Positions 1-10,621 of a stretch of 64,000 nucleotides of DNA are shown piece after piece. The notes below the pieces were generated by a model, which saw only the letters and a list, made by a program, of their open reading frames with translations, searched no databases and had not been told where the DNA came from. This DNA comes from CAZACZ01 sp964483695 (GTDB lineage: Bacteria > Deinococcota > Deinococci > Deinococcales > Trueperaceae): contig CAZACZ010000004.1 in the NCBI GenBank assembly GCA_964483695.1, positions 34,759-98,758 on the forward strand, read 5' to 3'. The position numbers and the translations under genes were made by a program. Every line of letters starts with the position of its first letter. Position 1 is the stretch's first letter.

Positions 1-1
1 C

Positions 2-415
2 GTGGCGATCGGCATCGGTGCCGGCATGGAAGCGCAGGACTCGCGCGCCATCCGGCTCGCTCGTCGGGTGTTGGCCAGCGACACCGGCCGGCGCTGGCAT
101 CGTGCCGCGGTCGACCGCCGACCCCGCAGCGCCATCGGGCGCCTGGGGCGGGCGCTGGCGTTCGCCGCCGACGGCTGGCTCGACCGTGCGGAGACCGGCG
201 CCTCGCCGTCCGGCGCGGCGTCGGGCGAGGAAGCGGCGCAGGTGGCGCGAGCGACGCTCGAGGTGCACACTCGGCCGCCCATCCATTGGTTGAACTTCCA
301 CCGCGCCGGCGAAGCCATCCTTGCCGGCGACGCCGCGCTCAGTGGCTTGATCCCACGCCTTCGGGCCGCCGTGACGGACCTCGGTGTCGTGCCCGGCGCG
401 GCGCAGGCGGCCTGA
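2..415 (+). CDS. hypothetical protein, 5'-truncated by window edge
   Basis: This is an open frame of at least 137 codons that runs in from the left edge, so the true start probably lies outside the window. The peptide is rich in Ala and Arg and has no motif or membrane segment I recognise. Its most structured part is the C-terminal third (around VHTRPPIHWLNFHRAGEA). It points toward the arginase gene, with a GC-rich tandem repeat between them. In DNA this GC-rich a frame of this length can be accidental. It is the only frame here not shadowed by a recognisable gene, which is the sole reason for listing it. Function unknown. Confidence 0.4.
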   Translation: MAIGIGAGMEAQDSRAIRLARRVLASDTGRRWHRAAVDRRPRSAIGRLGRALAFAADGWLDRAETGASPSGAASGEEAAQVARATLEVHTRPPIHWLNFHRAGEAILAGDAALSGLIPRLRAAVTDLGVVPGAAQAA

Positions 416-449
416 CGGGCGCGCACCTCCGGAAGGCCGGCGCGCCCAC

Positions 450-534
450 GAGGCGGGCGCGCCCCGGAAGCGGGCACGCCCAGGAAGCGGGCACGCCGAA
501 GAGGCGGGCGCGCGCACCAGGCGGGGGCGCGCTC
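450..534. repeat. minisatellite, five 17-bp units
   Basis: There are five head-to-tail 17-bp units at 450, 467, 484, 501 and 518. Each is a variant of GAAGCGGGCACGCCCAG or GAGGCGGGCGCGCCCCG, and a degenerate extra unit precedes them. The array fills the convergent space between the upstream frame and the arginase stop codon. Confidence 0.8.
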
Positions 535-551
535 GCCGGCGCCCGCCGCGC

Positions 552-1436
552 TCAGAGGATGGTCCGGCCGAGCAGACTCGCCGCCATCTCCACCAGGATG
601 GCGGCAGTGCGGTTCTGCGTGTCGAGGATCGGGTTCACTTCGACCAAGTCGAGGCTGGTGACGCGACCGGAATCGGCGAGCAACTCCATCAGCAGATGCG
701 CCTCGCGGTACGTCAGGCCACCGGGCACGGGCGTCCCGACGCCCGCCGCTAGGGTCGGGTCGAGCACGTCCGCATCGAACGAGACGTGGAGCCGCTCGAC
801 GCCGGCCAGGTGCTCGAGCGCTTCCGCGGCGATCGGCGCGATCCCGCGCTCGTCGATCTCTTTCATGGTGTAGGTGGCGATGCCCAGCGCGCGGATGCGT
901 TCGCGTTCCTGTGGGTCGACGCTGCGAAGGCCGATGTACACCACGTCCTCCGCGCGGATCGCGGCGCCGCCGCCCCAGGCGCGTCGGAAGCGCACGTCGC
1001 CCAGGCCCAGCAGGTGCGCCACCGGCATGCCGTGCACGTTGCCGGAGGGGCTCGAGTCGGGGGTGTTGAGGTCGGCGTGGGCGTCGATCCACAGCAGACC
1101 GGTGCGGCGGCCCGCCGCCAAGCCCGCCACCGTGCCCATGCTGATGGCGTGGTCGCCGCCGAGGGTGATGACGAACGCCTCCGGCGGCAAGCGCGCCAGG
1201 CGCCGGAACGCCTCGTCGCACGTTCGTGCGATGGCGTCGGCGTACGGCAGCCCGGTCGACGAGGCGAGCGCCTCGGCCACCGGCACCTCCACGTTGCCCA
1301 TGTCGGTGACGACGTGCCCGAGCTCGCTCAAGGCGGCGGCGAGGCGGGCGAGCCGGAGCGCGCTCGGTCCCATGTCGACGCCACGCCGTCCGGCGCCGAG
1401 GTCCATCGGCACGCCGAGGATCCGAACGTCGCGCAC
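552..1436 (-). CDS. rocF: arginase
   Basis: This enzyme hydrolyses L-arginine to ornithine and urea in the cytosol, using a binuclear manganese centre. The 294-residue protein has the full ureohydrolase signature set: GGDHAIS near residue 93, DAHADLN near 118 and SFDADVLDP near 220. It opens with RILGVPMDLGAGRRGVDMGP, typical of bacterial arginases. I chose the GTG at 1436 rather than the GTG at 1451. The extended -10 box TGCTAGCCT (TAGCCT at 1447-1442) lies between the two, ends 5 nt before 1436 and overlaps the upstream codons. The start therefore looks leaderless. It lies downstream of gnd on the same strand. Agmatinase or formimidoglutamase are the alternatives, but the N-terminus favours arginase. 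Confidence 0.9.
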   Translation of the reverse strand: MRDVRILGVPMDLGAGRRGVDMGPSALRLARLAAALSELGHVVTDMGNVEVPVAEALASSTGLPYADAIARTCDEAFRRLARLPPEAFVITLGGDHAISMGTVAGLAAGRRTGLLWIDAHADLNTPDSSPSGNVHGMPVAHLLGLGDVRFRRAWGGGAAIRAEDVVYIGLRSVDPQERERIRALGIATYTMKEIDERGIAPIAAEALEHLAGVERLHVSFDADVLDPTLAAGVGTPVPGGLTYREAHLLMELLADSGRVTSLDLVEVNPILDTQNRTAAILVEMAASLLGRTIL

Positions 1437-1441
1437 GCCGC

Positions 1442-1447
1442 AGGCTA
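1442..1447 (-). promoter_or_regulatory. -10 box of arginase gene
   Basis: TAGCCT preceded by TGC (extended -10), 5 nt before the GTG at 1436, suggesting a leaderless transcript. Confidence 0.55.
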
Positions 1448-1473
1448 GCACGCGACGGAGCGGCGCCGCGGCG

Positions 1474-2379
1474 TCAGCCGGGCTCGCGTGCTACGTGCCC
1501 GCCGAACTCACGCCGCAGGATCGCCACGACCTTCGCCGCCAGGTCGTCGTCGAGGCGGCTGGCGAAGCGAGCGAAGAGCGCCGCCGCGGTGGCCGGCATC
1601 GGCACCGCATGGTCGATCCCGAACCTCACCGCCCAGCGTCCCATGCCGCTGTCCTCGACGTAGGCGGGGACGCCTGCCAAGGTCGGGTCGTCGCGCAGGG
1701 CGGCAGCCAGCAGCGACAACAGCCACGAGCGGATCACCGAGCCGTGGTCCCAGAGATCGGCGATGGCCGGCAGGTCGAGCTGCGCGTGCGGGTACGCAGC
1801 CAGCGCCTGGAACCCCTCGGCGTAGGCCTGCAGGACGCCGTACTCGATGGCGTTGTGGATCATCTTGACGAAGTGGCCGCTGCCGGCCGGCCCCACGTAG
1901 CGCACGCCGCCCGGCGGTGCCAACGACTCCAGCACCGGCCGTAGACGCTCGAAGGCGGTGGCGTCGCCGCCGACCATCAGGTTGTACCCTTCCTCGAGGC
2001 CCCAGATGCCGCCGGAGACGCCGGCGTCGAGCCAGGCCACGCCGGCGGCGACGGCGCGCTCGGCGCGGCGAACGGAGTCTTGCCAGTGGGAGTTGGCGCC
2101 GTCCACCAGGAGGTCACCTGGGGCCAGCCCGGCAAGCGCGCGCGTCACCACGTCTTCGGTGGCCTGGCCGGCGGGCACCATCGACCACAGCGCGCGCGGG
2201 CCGGCCTCGAACGCCGTCAGCGCTTCCGCCACGTCGCGCGCGCCGATGGCGCCCTCCTCTTGCAGCTCGCGCACCCGCCCTTCGTCCAGGTCGGTGACCA
2301 CCACGGCGTGGCCACCACGGAGGAGCCGGCGCGTCATGTCGGCCCCCATGCGTCCCAGTCCTACGATCGCGATGCGCAT
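1474..2379 (-). CDS. gnd: 6-phosphogluconate dehydrogenase, short form (decarboxylating)
   Basis: It oxidises and decarboxylates 6-phosphogluconate to ribulose 5-phosphate in the pentose phosphate pathway. The 301-residue length matches the short (YqeC/GntZ-like) class rather than the 470-residue form. Visible features are the Rossmann motif GLGRMGADM at residues 7-15, DGANSHWQDS (substrate loop), the DAGVSGGIWG motif, and the catalytic Lys in HFVKMIHNAIEYG. The ATG at 2379 follows the ribosome binding site GGAGGTCGAGG and starts directly at the Rossmann fold. Longer in-frame extensions run back through the tyrS gene on the other strand and are not credible. rpe, which acts on the product, is at 34.2 kb. 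Confidence 0.92.
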   Translation of the reverse strand: MRIAIVGLGRMGADMTRRLLRGGHAVVVTDLDEGRVRELQEEGAIGARDVAEALTAFEAGPRALWSMVPAGQATEDVVTRALAGLAPGDLLVDGANSHWQDSVRRAERAVAAGVAWLDAGVSGGIWGLEEGYNLMVGGDATAFERLRPVLESLAPPGGVRYVGPAGSGHFVKMIHNAIEYGVLQAYAEGFQALAAYPHAQLDLPAIADLWDHGSVIRSWLLSLLAAALRDDPTLAGVPAYVEDSGMGRWAVRFGIDHAVPMPATAAALFARFASRLDDDLAAKVVAILRREFGGHVAREPG

Positions 2380-2423
2380 CCTCGACCTCCGGCCCGGCAC
2401 TGCCCGCCCGGGAGCGTCCTCCG

Positions 2424-2429
2424 ATGCTA
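2424..2429 (-). promoter_or_regulatory. -10 box of gnd
   Basis: TGCTAGCAT (extended -10) lies 44 nt before the gnd ATG. It leaves a leader of about 37 nt with a clear ribosome binding site. It diverges from the tyrS -10 at 2443-2448. Confidence 0.5.
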
Positions 2430-2442
2430 GCAGGGGGCGTGA

Positions 2443-2448
2443 TAGACT
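2443..2448 (+). promoter_or_regulatory. -10 box of tyrS
   Basis: TAGACT on the plus strand, about 107 nt upstream of the tyrS ATG, implies a leader of roughly 100 nt. I see no T-box specifier pattern in that leader. Confidence 0.45.
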
Positions 2449-2554
2449 ATCGCCCGTTCCCGGCGCGAACTTCCCGTTGCGGCTGCGCCCGCGCGCGCGG
2501 GTTCGGCCTCGGGCGGGTAGGTCCGTCCCCAGAAGCGGAAGGTGAGGAAGCGGC

Positions 2555-3844
2555 ATGGAAGGTGGGAACGAGAGTGCGGAACGGATTGCTGCGGCCGGCG
2601 CTAGCGAGGCAGGGGCGCCGGGCGCAGCGCAGCTCGATCCGGACGTCGTCGATGCGCTGAAGCTGCTGCAGCGGGGCGCCGAGCAGATCGTGCCCGAGGA
2701 GGAGTTGGCACGGAAGCTGGACCAGGCGAAGCGCGACGGCCGGCAGCTGCGGGTCAAGCTCGGCGTCGACCCGTCGAGCGCCGACCTGCACGTAGGGCAC
2801 GCGGTCGTGCTGCGCAAGCTGCGGCAGTTCCAAGACTTGGGGCACCGCGTGGTGCTGATCATCGGCGACTTCACCGCCATGATCGGCGACCCGAGCGGCC
2901 GCAGCAAGACGCGTCCCGTGTTGTCGCTGGAGGAGACGCGCCGCAACGGCGAGACCTACGTGGCGCAAGCGGTGGCGGTGCTGGACGATCGTCCGGACCG
3001 CCTCGAGATCCGGCACAACTCGGAGTGGCTCGAGCCGCTCGGCTTCGCCGACGTCATCCGCCTGGCGTCGAACTACACGGTCGCCCGCATGCTCGAGCGC
3101 GACGACTTCACCAAGCGCTTCAGCGCCGGCGTGCCCATCCAGGTCCACGAGTTCCTCTACCCGCTGGCGCAGGCCTACGACTCGGTGGCCATCCGTGCCG
3201 ACGTCGAGCTTGGCGGTACCGACCAGTTGTTCAACCTGCTGGTCGGGCGCGACGTGCAGCGCGCCTACGGGCTCGAGCCGCAGGTGGCGTTGACCACGCC
3301 GCTGCTGGTCGGACTCGACGGCGTCGAGAAGATGTCGAAGTCGCTAGGGAACTACATCGGCATCGCCGAGCCGCCCGAGGTGATGTTCAAGAAGGCGATG
3401 CAGGTGGCCGACGCGCTCCTGCTCAGCTACGCCGAGCTCTGCACCACCCTCGACCTGGCCACCATGTCGGCGGCGCTGCAGGACGACCCGGTGGGGGCGC
3501 ACCGCGTCTTCGCCCGCGAGCTGGTGCGGGTCTACCACGGCGAGGCGCCGATCGCCGCTGCCGAGCGCCGCTACGACGAGGTGGCCAAGGGCGCCATCCC
3601 CGACGACGTGCCGGAAGTGCGCGTGCCGGACGGTGAGTTCGAGGACGGTCGCGTCGGGCTGTTGCGCCTCGCGACGTTGGCGGGCCTCACGAGCTCGAAC
3701 GGCGAAGCGCGGAGGCTGGTGCAGAACCGCGGTCTGCGCCTCGACGGCGAGGTGGTCGAGGACCCGCAACTCCGCCTCGACCTGCGCACGCCGCGGGTGC
3801 TGCAGAAGGGCAAAGACACCTTCGTCCGCGTGACCCGCGGCTAG
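2555..3844 (+). CDS. tyrS: tyrosyl-tRNA synthetase
   Basis: It charges tRNA-Tyr with tyrosine. The 429-residue class I synthetase has the HIGH motif as HVGH (residues 79-82), the GDPSGRSKTR segment, the tyrosine pocket around GGTDQLFNLL, the KMSKS motif exactly as KMSKSLGN (near residue 259), and a C-terminal S4 RNA-binding domain (about 365-429, with GEARRLVQNRGLRLDG). An Ala/Gly/Glu-rich N-terminal extension of about 30 residues precedes the catalytic fold. The start is the ATG at 2555 behind GGTGAGG. The gene is divergent from gnd and convergent with pfkA. Confidence 0.96.
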   Translation: MEGGNESAERIAAAGASEAGAPGAAQLDPDVVDALKLLQRGAEQIVPEEELARKLDQAKRDGRQLRVKLGVDPSSADLHVGHAVVLRKLRQFQDLGHRVVLIIGDFTAMIGDPSGRSKTRPVLSLEETRRNGETYVAQAVAVLDDRPDRLEIRHNSEWLEPLGFADVIRLASNYTVARMLERDDFTKRFSAGVPIQVHEFLYPLAQAYDSVAIRADVELGGTDQLFNLLVGRDVQRAYGLEPQVALTTPLLVGLDGVEKMSKSLGNYIGIAEPPEVMFKKAMQVADALLLSYAELCTTLDLATMSAALQDDPVGAHRVFARELVRVYHGEAPIAAAERRYDEVAKGAIPDDVPEVRVPDGEFEDGRVGLLRLATLAGLTSSNGEARRLVQNRGLRLDGEVVEDPQLRLDLRTPRVLQKGKDTFVRVTRG

Positions 3845-3938
3845 CGCGACGGACGGCGGCGCGGCGGCGCGGTGGCCCTGGTCGCTTCCGCGGCGGTCCG
3901 GTCGCGGGTGGCTCGGGTGCTCGCGCGACGGCCGCCGA

Positions 3939-4907
3939 TCAGATCGCCAGGATCGTCGCCAACTCCATCAGCTCACGGTCGACGTCCTTGGTGTTCCGCT
4001 CGACCACCTCGAACGGCACCCGGACCACGTCACGGCGGTCGATGCCGACCATCACGTTGCTCGCGCCGGCCTGAAGGGCGCGCACCGCGTGGAAGCCGAG
4101 GCGCGACGCCAGGACCCGGTCGCGGGTGCTGGGCGTGCCGCCTCGCTGGGTGTGGCCCAGGATGACGGTCCGCACCTCGTACCCGCAGCGCTCCTTCACC
4201 GCGCGCTGCAGGGCCATCGCGCCGCCCTCGTAGGCGCCCTCCGCCACCACCACCACGCTCGAGCTCTTGCCCCGGTCCTGGGCGGCGACGATCATGTCGG
4301 CCACGTCGTCGGCCGGGACCAGGTCTTCGGGTAGCAGGATGGCTTCGGCGCCGCCCGCCACGCCGACGTGCAGCGCGATGTGGCCGGAGGCGCGGCCCAT
4401 CACCTCGACCAGGAAGAGGCGATCGTGGCTGGCGGCGGTGTCGCGGAGGCGGTCCACGGCCTCGAGGGCGATGTCGATGGCGGTGTTGAAACCGATCGAG
4501 ACGTCGGTGCCGTAGATGTCGTTGTCGATGGTGCCGGGGACGCCGACCACCGGGATGCTCTGCTCCTCGGAGAGGCGCCGCGCGCCACGGAAGCTGCCGT
4601 CGCCCCCGATGACGATCAGGCCGTCGATGCCGCGCGCCCGCAACGCCTCCGCCGCCTGCGCTCGCCCTTCCGGTTCCAGGAAGGCATCGCAGCGCGCGGT
4701 GCGGAGGATGGTTCCGCCTCGCTGGATGATGTTGGCGACGCTTCGCGGACCGAGCTCGACGATGTCGTCGTCGATCATCCCCTGGTAGCCGCGGTAGATG
4801 CCGGACACGCGCAGGCGGTCGTGGATGGCGGTGCGCACCACGGCACGGATGGCCGCGTTCATGCCCGGGGCGTCGCCGCCGCTGGTGAGGACGCCGATGT
4901 GCTTCAT
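3939..4907 (-). CDS. pfkA: ATP-dependent 6-phosphofructokinase
   Basis: It phosphorylates fructose 6-phosphate to fructose 1,6-bisphosphate, the committed step of glycolysis. The 322-residue protein has the bacterial PfkA length. Visible are the N-terminal LTSGGDAPGMNAAIRAVV, the nucleotide loop GGDGSFRGA, which has the Gly/Ser pattern of ATP rather than pyrophosphate enzymes, the catalytic PGTIDNDIYGTD, and MGRASGHIAL. The ATG at 4907 is preceded by TATACT at 4921-4916 with 8 nt between and no ribosome binding site, so the message is probably leaderless. fba at 19.3 kb provides the next step. Confidence 0.96.
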   Translation of the reverse strand: MKHIGVLTSGGDAPGMNAAIRAVVRTAIHDRLRVSGIYRGYQGMIDDDIVELGPRSVANIIQRGGTILRTARCDAFLEPEGRAQAAEALRARGIDGLIVIGGDGSFRGARRLSEEQSIPVVGVPGTIDNDIYGTDVSIGFNTAIDIALEAVDRLRDTAASHDRLFLVEVMGRASGHIALHVGVAGGAEAILLPEDLVPADDVADMIVAAQDRGKSSSVVVVAEGAYEGGAMALQRAVKERCGYEVRTVILGHTQRGGTPSTRDRVLASRLGFHAVRALQAGASNVMVGIDRRDVVRVPFEVVERNTKDVDRELMELATILAI

Positions 4908-4915
4908 GGCCGACT

Positions 4916-4921
4916 AGTATA
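4916..4921 (-). promoter_or_regulatory. -10 box of pfkA (leaderless)
   Basis: TATACT, 8 nt before the ATG at 4907. Confidence 0.6.
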
Positions 4922-4998
4922 GCCGCGGCGCGCCGGCGCCCGCGCCGGCCGTGCCACGCAAGCGCCGGAGGTTCGGTCGTCAGGGACGGCGTGGAAGT

Positions 4999-5013
4999 GT
5001 CCTTCCGAAGGAC
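4999..5013. promoter_or_regulatory. perfect palindrome upstream of pnt operon
   Basis: GTCCTTC-C-GAAGGAC is a 7+1+7 perfect inverted repeat located 48 nt before the pntAA start. It sits where a -35/operator region would be, so it is a candidate repressor or activator site. Not matched to a known regulator. Confidence 0.35.
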
Positions 5014-5060
5014 GGATGTCCGGGGTCGGTACCCGGGGGGTGTGTCATCATGCCTGCAGC

Positions 5061-6206
5061 ATGAACATCGTCGCGATTCGGGAATCCGTCCGTGGTGAGC
5101 GGCGCGTTCCGCTCACCCCCCAAGCCGTGGAGAAGCTCGTGAGGTTGGGCGCCACGGTCACCTTGGAGCAGGGCTTCGGAGCCCAGCTCCACCTCGCCGA
5201 CGAGGTCTACGCCAAGGCAGGCGCCTCGTTCGAAGCCGATCGGAAGGCGCTGTTGGGTGCGGCCGACTTGCTCCTGACGGTGCAGCCGCCCGACGCCGAC
5301 GTCGTCCTGGCCTTGCGCAAGGGCGCGGCCACGGCCGGCTTCGTGGATCCGTTCCGCAACCTCGAGCTGGTGCGCACCATGGCCCAGCACGGCGTCGACG
5401 GCCTGTGCATGGAGCTCATCCCCCGGACCACCTACGCGCAGAAGATGGACGCCCTGTCGAGCCAAGCAAGCCTGGCCGGCTACGCGGCGGTGATCGTCGC
5501 GGCGGAGCGCATCGACAAGGCGTTCCCGATGATGAGCACGCCGGCGGGCACCATCCCGCCGGCGCGCGTCTTCGTGGTGGGCGCCGGCGTCGCCGGCCTG
5601 CAGGCGATCGCCACCGCCAAGCGTCTGGGCGCACGCGTCGAGGCGTACGACACCCGCCCGGTGGTCAAGGAGCAGGTGCAGTCGTTGGGGGCGCGCTTCG
5701 TCGAGATCGACGTGGGCGAGACGGGCCAGACGGCGCAGGGGTACGCCAAGGAGCTCACCTCGGAGCAGCTCGAGATGCAGCGCAAGCAGATGGCGAAGGT
5801 CTGCGCCGGCGCCGACGTGATCATCACCACCGCGCAGGTGTTCGGGCGCGGCGCGCCGCGCATCGTCAGCGCCGAGATGGTGGCGGGCATGCGGCCCGGT
5901 AGCGTCATCGTCGACCTGGCCGCCTCCACCGGGGGCAACGTCGAGGGCACCGTCGCCGACCAGGAGATCCTGACCGACAACGGCGTGCTCATCGTGGGCC
6001 TCGCCAACATGCCGGCCGAGGTGGCGCGCGACGCCAGCCAGGTGTACGCCAACAACCTCTACCTGCTGATCGAGCACGCTTGGGACAAGGAAGCGAAGCA
6101 GATCAAGCTCGACCCGGCCGACGACGTGGTGGGCGCGTGCCTGCTCACCTCGCAAGGGGTCGTGCGCGACGAGCGGATCCGGAACTTGCTGGAGGGCGCG
6201 CGATGA
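5061..6206 (+). CDS. pntAA: NAD(P) transhydrogenase subunit alpha 1, NAD(H)-binding
   Basis: This is the dI component of proton-translocating transhydrogenase, which moves hydride between NADH and NADP+ at the membrane. The 381-residue protein starts MNIVAIRESVRGERRVPLTP, typical of alanine dehydrogenase/PNT domains, and carries the dinucleotide motif VVGAGVAGLQAIATAKRLGA and the mobile-loop region around YDTRPVVKEQVQSLGARFVE. I chose the ATG at 5061. The in-frame ATG at 5016 would add 15 non-conserved residues through the palindrome. No strong ribosome binding site is visible. It is first of a three-gene operon and overlaps pntAB by ATGA. Confidence 0.93.
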   Translation: MNIVAIRESVRGERRVPLTPQAVEKLVRLGATVTLEQGFGAQLHLADEVYAKAGASFEADRKALLGAADLLLTVQPPDADVVLALRKGAATAGFVDPFRNLELVRTMAQHGVDGLCMELIPRTTYAQKMDALSSQASLAGYAAVIVAAERIDKAFPMMSTPAGTIPPARVFVVGAGVAGLQAIATAKRLGARVEAYDTRPVVKEQVQSLGARFVEIDVGETGQTAQGYAKELTSEQLEMQRKQMAKVCAGADVIITTAQVFGRGAPRIVSAEMVAGMRPGSVIVDLAASTGGNVEGTVADQEILTDNGVLIVGLANMPAEVARDASQVYANNLYLLIEHAWDKEAKQIKLDPADDVVGACLLTSQGVVRDERIRNLLEGAR

Positions 6207-6487
6207 CCATGTTGCTGCTGTTGTTCATCTTCGTCTTGGCCATCTTCCTCGGCCTCGAGCTGATCACCAAGGTGCCGTCCCAGTTGCACACGCCGCTCAT
6301 GTCCGGGTCGAACGCCATCTCCGGCATCACCATCGTCGGAGCGTTGGCCGCCACCGCCATCGAGGGCACCTTGGGGACGGTGCTGGCCACCCTCGCGGTG
6401 GTGTTCGCCACCATCAACGTGATCGGCGGCTACCTCGTGACCGACCGCATGCTCCTCATGTTCCGCAGCGGCGAGAAGAAGGAGTAG
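6203..6487 (+). CDS. pntAB: NAD(P) transhydrogenase subunit alpha 2, membrane
   Basis: This is the small membrane part (alpha-TM) of the split alpha subunit. The 94 residues hold three hydrophobic segments (about 3-20, 38-58 and 62-80) and the conserved HTPLMSGSNAISGI that follows the first helix. The ATG at 6203 overlaps the pntAA stop (ATGA), indicating translational coupling. The three-subunit split (AA, AB, B) also occurs in Thermus and Rhodospirillum. Confidence 0.92.
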   Translation: MTMLLLLFIFVLAIFLGLELITKVPSQLHTPLMSGSNAISGITIVGALAATAIEGTLGTVLATLAVVFATINVIGGYLVTDRMLLMFRSGEKKE

Positions 6488-6493
6488 GCGCAC

Positions 6494-7867
6494 ATGAACG
6501 TCGTCATCGACCTCGCCTACATCGCCGCCTCGATCCTCTTCATCTACGGCCTGAAGATGCTGGGCCGCGCCAGCAGCGCGCGCCGCGGCAACATGGTCTC
6601 GGCGCTCGGCATGCTCATCGCCGTCGTCGCCACGCTGCTGTTGGGCGGCCTGCACTACGTCTGGATCATCGTCGGCCTGCTGGTCGGCGCGGCCATCGGC
6701 GCCTTCGCCGCGCGTGCCGTCAAAATGACGCAGATGCCGGAGATGGTGGCGCTCCTCAACGGCTCGGGCGGCCTCGCCTCGATGCTGGTCGGCTGGGCGG
6801 AGTACGTCGGGCACCCCGGCGCCGACGCGGTCACGTCGATCGCCATCTTCTTCGCCATCGTCGTCGGGGCGGTGGCGTTCACCGGCTCGGTGGTGGCGTG
6901 GGCGAAGCTGTCCGAGAAGATGACCGGCAAGCCGATCCTGTTCGGCGGGCAGCAGATCGTCAACGCCCTCATCGTCGGCGGCGCCGTGGTGCTCGGCGCG
7001 CTCTTCGTGCTCAACCCGGCGGCGAGCTACCCGCTGCTGCTGATCATCATCGTGCTCGGGCTGGTGCTCGGCGTCCTGGCCGTCATCCCCATCGGCGGCG
7101 CCGACATGCCGATCGTGATCTCGCTGTTGAACAGCTACTCGGGCATCGCCGCCAGCGCGGCCGGCTTCGTGATCGGCAACAACGTGCTGATCGTGGCGGG
7201 GTCGTTGGTCGGCGCCTCGGGCCTGATCCTGACGCAGATCATGTGCAAGGCGATGAACCGCTCGTTGACCAACGTGCTGTTCAGCGGCTTCGGCGCGGTG
7301 ACGCAAGCCTCGACGACGCAGGTCGAGGGCGAGGTCAAGCCGATCAGCGCCGAGGACGCCTACTTCATCCTGGAGGCGGCCGGCAGCGTGGTGTTCGTGC
7401 CGGGCTACGGCATGGCCGTGGCGCAGGCGCAGCACGTGGTCAAGGAGCTGGCCGACCTGCTGGAGAAGAACGGCGCCGAGGTGCGCTACGCCATCCACCC
7501 GGTGGCGGGGCGCATGCCGGGCCACATGAACGTGCTGCTGGCCGAAGCGAACGTGCCGTACGAGCAGTTGGTCGAACCGGACGACGTCAACCCGACCATG
7601 GAGATGGTCGACGTTGCGGTAGTGATCGGCGCCAACGACGTCGTGAACCCCGCCGCGCGCGAGGACAAGGGCAGCCCGCTCTACGGCATGCCGATCATCA
7701 ACGTCGACCAGGCGCGCACCTGCTTCGTGCTGAAGCGCTCGATGAACCCCGGCTTCTCCGGGGTCGAGAACCCGCTCTTCTTCAAGCCCAACACGCGCAT
7801 GCTCTTCGGCGACGCCAAGAAGTCGCTGGGAACGCTGGTGTCGGAGTTCAAAGGAGCGGCCGAGTAG
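6494..7867 (+). CDS. pntB: NAD(P) transhydrogenase subunit beta
   Basis: This is the NADP(H)-binding and main proton-channel subunit. Of its 457 residues the first 260 or so are membrane helices, with NGSGGLASMLVGWAEY and the IGGADMPIVISLLNSYSG loop. The remainder is the NADP-binding dIII domain, with PGYGMAVAQAQHVVKEL and HPVAGRMPGHMNVLLAEA. It starts 6 nt after pntAB and ends the operon just before a strong hairpin. Confidence 0.95.
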   Translation: MNVVIDLAYIAASILFIYGLKMLGRASSARRGNMVSALGMLIAVVATLLLGGLHYVWIIVGLLVGAAIGAFAARAVKMTQMPEMVALLNGSGGLASMLVGWAEYVGHPGADAVTSIAIFFAIVVGAVAFTGSVVAWAKLSEKMTGKPILFGGQQIVNALIVGGAVVLGALFVLNPAASYPLLLIIIVLGLVLGVLAVIPIGGADMPIVISLLNSYSGIAASAAGFVIGNNVLIVAGSLVGASGLILTQIMCKAMNRSLTNVLFSGFGAVTQASTTQVEGEVKPISAEDAYFILEAAGSVVFVPGYGMAVAQAQHVVKELADLLEKNGAEVRYAIHPVAGRMPGHMNVLLAEANVPYEQLVEPDDVNPTMEMVDVAVVIGANDVVNPAAREDKGSPLYGMPIINVDQARTCFVLKRSMNPGFSGVENPLFFKPNTRMLFGDAKKSLGTLVSEFKGAAE

Positions 7868-7896
7868 CGTCCTCGGTCCGCATCGATACGTTGCCT

Positions 7897-7923
7897 GCGC
7901 CCGGGGCCCTCGGCCCCGGGCGC
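7897..7923 (+). terminator. hairpin ending the pnt operon
   Basis: GCGCCCGGGGCC and its exact complement are separated by a 3-nt loop, giving a 12-bp stem 30 nt after pntB. There is no T-tract, as with several other hairpins in this window, so it may work with Rho or as a 3' stabiliser. Confidence 0.6.
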
Positions 7924-7987
7924 GCACGTTGGAGGGGTGTTCCCGGGCGGGGGCGGCGATCGCGTCGCAGCGCGCGTCGTCAAGAAA

Positions 7988-8018
7988 CTTGACAGTAACA
8001 GACTCAAGTTCCTATCAT
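7988..8018 (+). promoter_or_regulatory. clpB promoter with HAIR-type HspR operator
   Basis: The -35 is TTGACA (7989-7994), the spacer is 18 nt and the -10 is TATCAT (8013-8018), ending 7 nt before the clpB ATG. Overlapping the -35 and spacer is CTTGACA, 7 nt, then ACTCAAG (7988-8008). The HspR HAIR consensus is CTTGAGT-N7-ACTCAAG, so the right arm is exact and the left arm matches 5 of 7. The AACTTGA/TCAAGTT arms (7986-8010) form an inverted repeat. Confidence 0.75.
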
Positions 8019-8025
8019 CGACGGC

Positions 8026-10614
<2,589 letters not shown>

Positions 10615-10621
10615 CGGCGGC

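Noticed and set aside
2443..2555. T-box riboswitch in the tyrS leader
   Set aside because: No T-box consensus or specifier stem was found, and the leader is too short.
3939..4907. Pyrophosphate-dependent phosphofructokinase
   Set aside because: The GGDGS loop is the ATP-type pattern; PPi enzymes carry GGDDS.
4980..6155. Long minus-strand frame (391 codons) opposite pntAA
   Set aside because: It is the antisense shadow of pntAA, with His/Arg/Asp-rich composition and no domain. Similar long antisense frames opposite pntB, clpB, rqcH, gltX and the E3-binding gene were rejected for the same reason: high GC suppresses stops.
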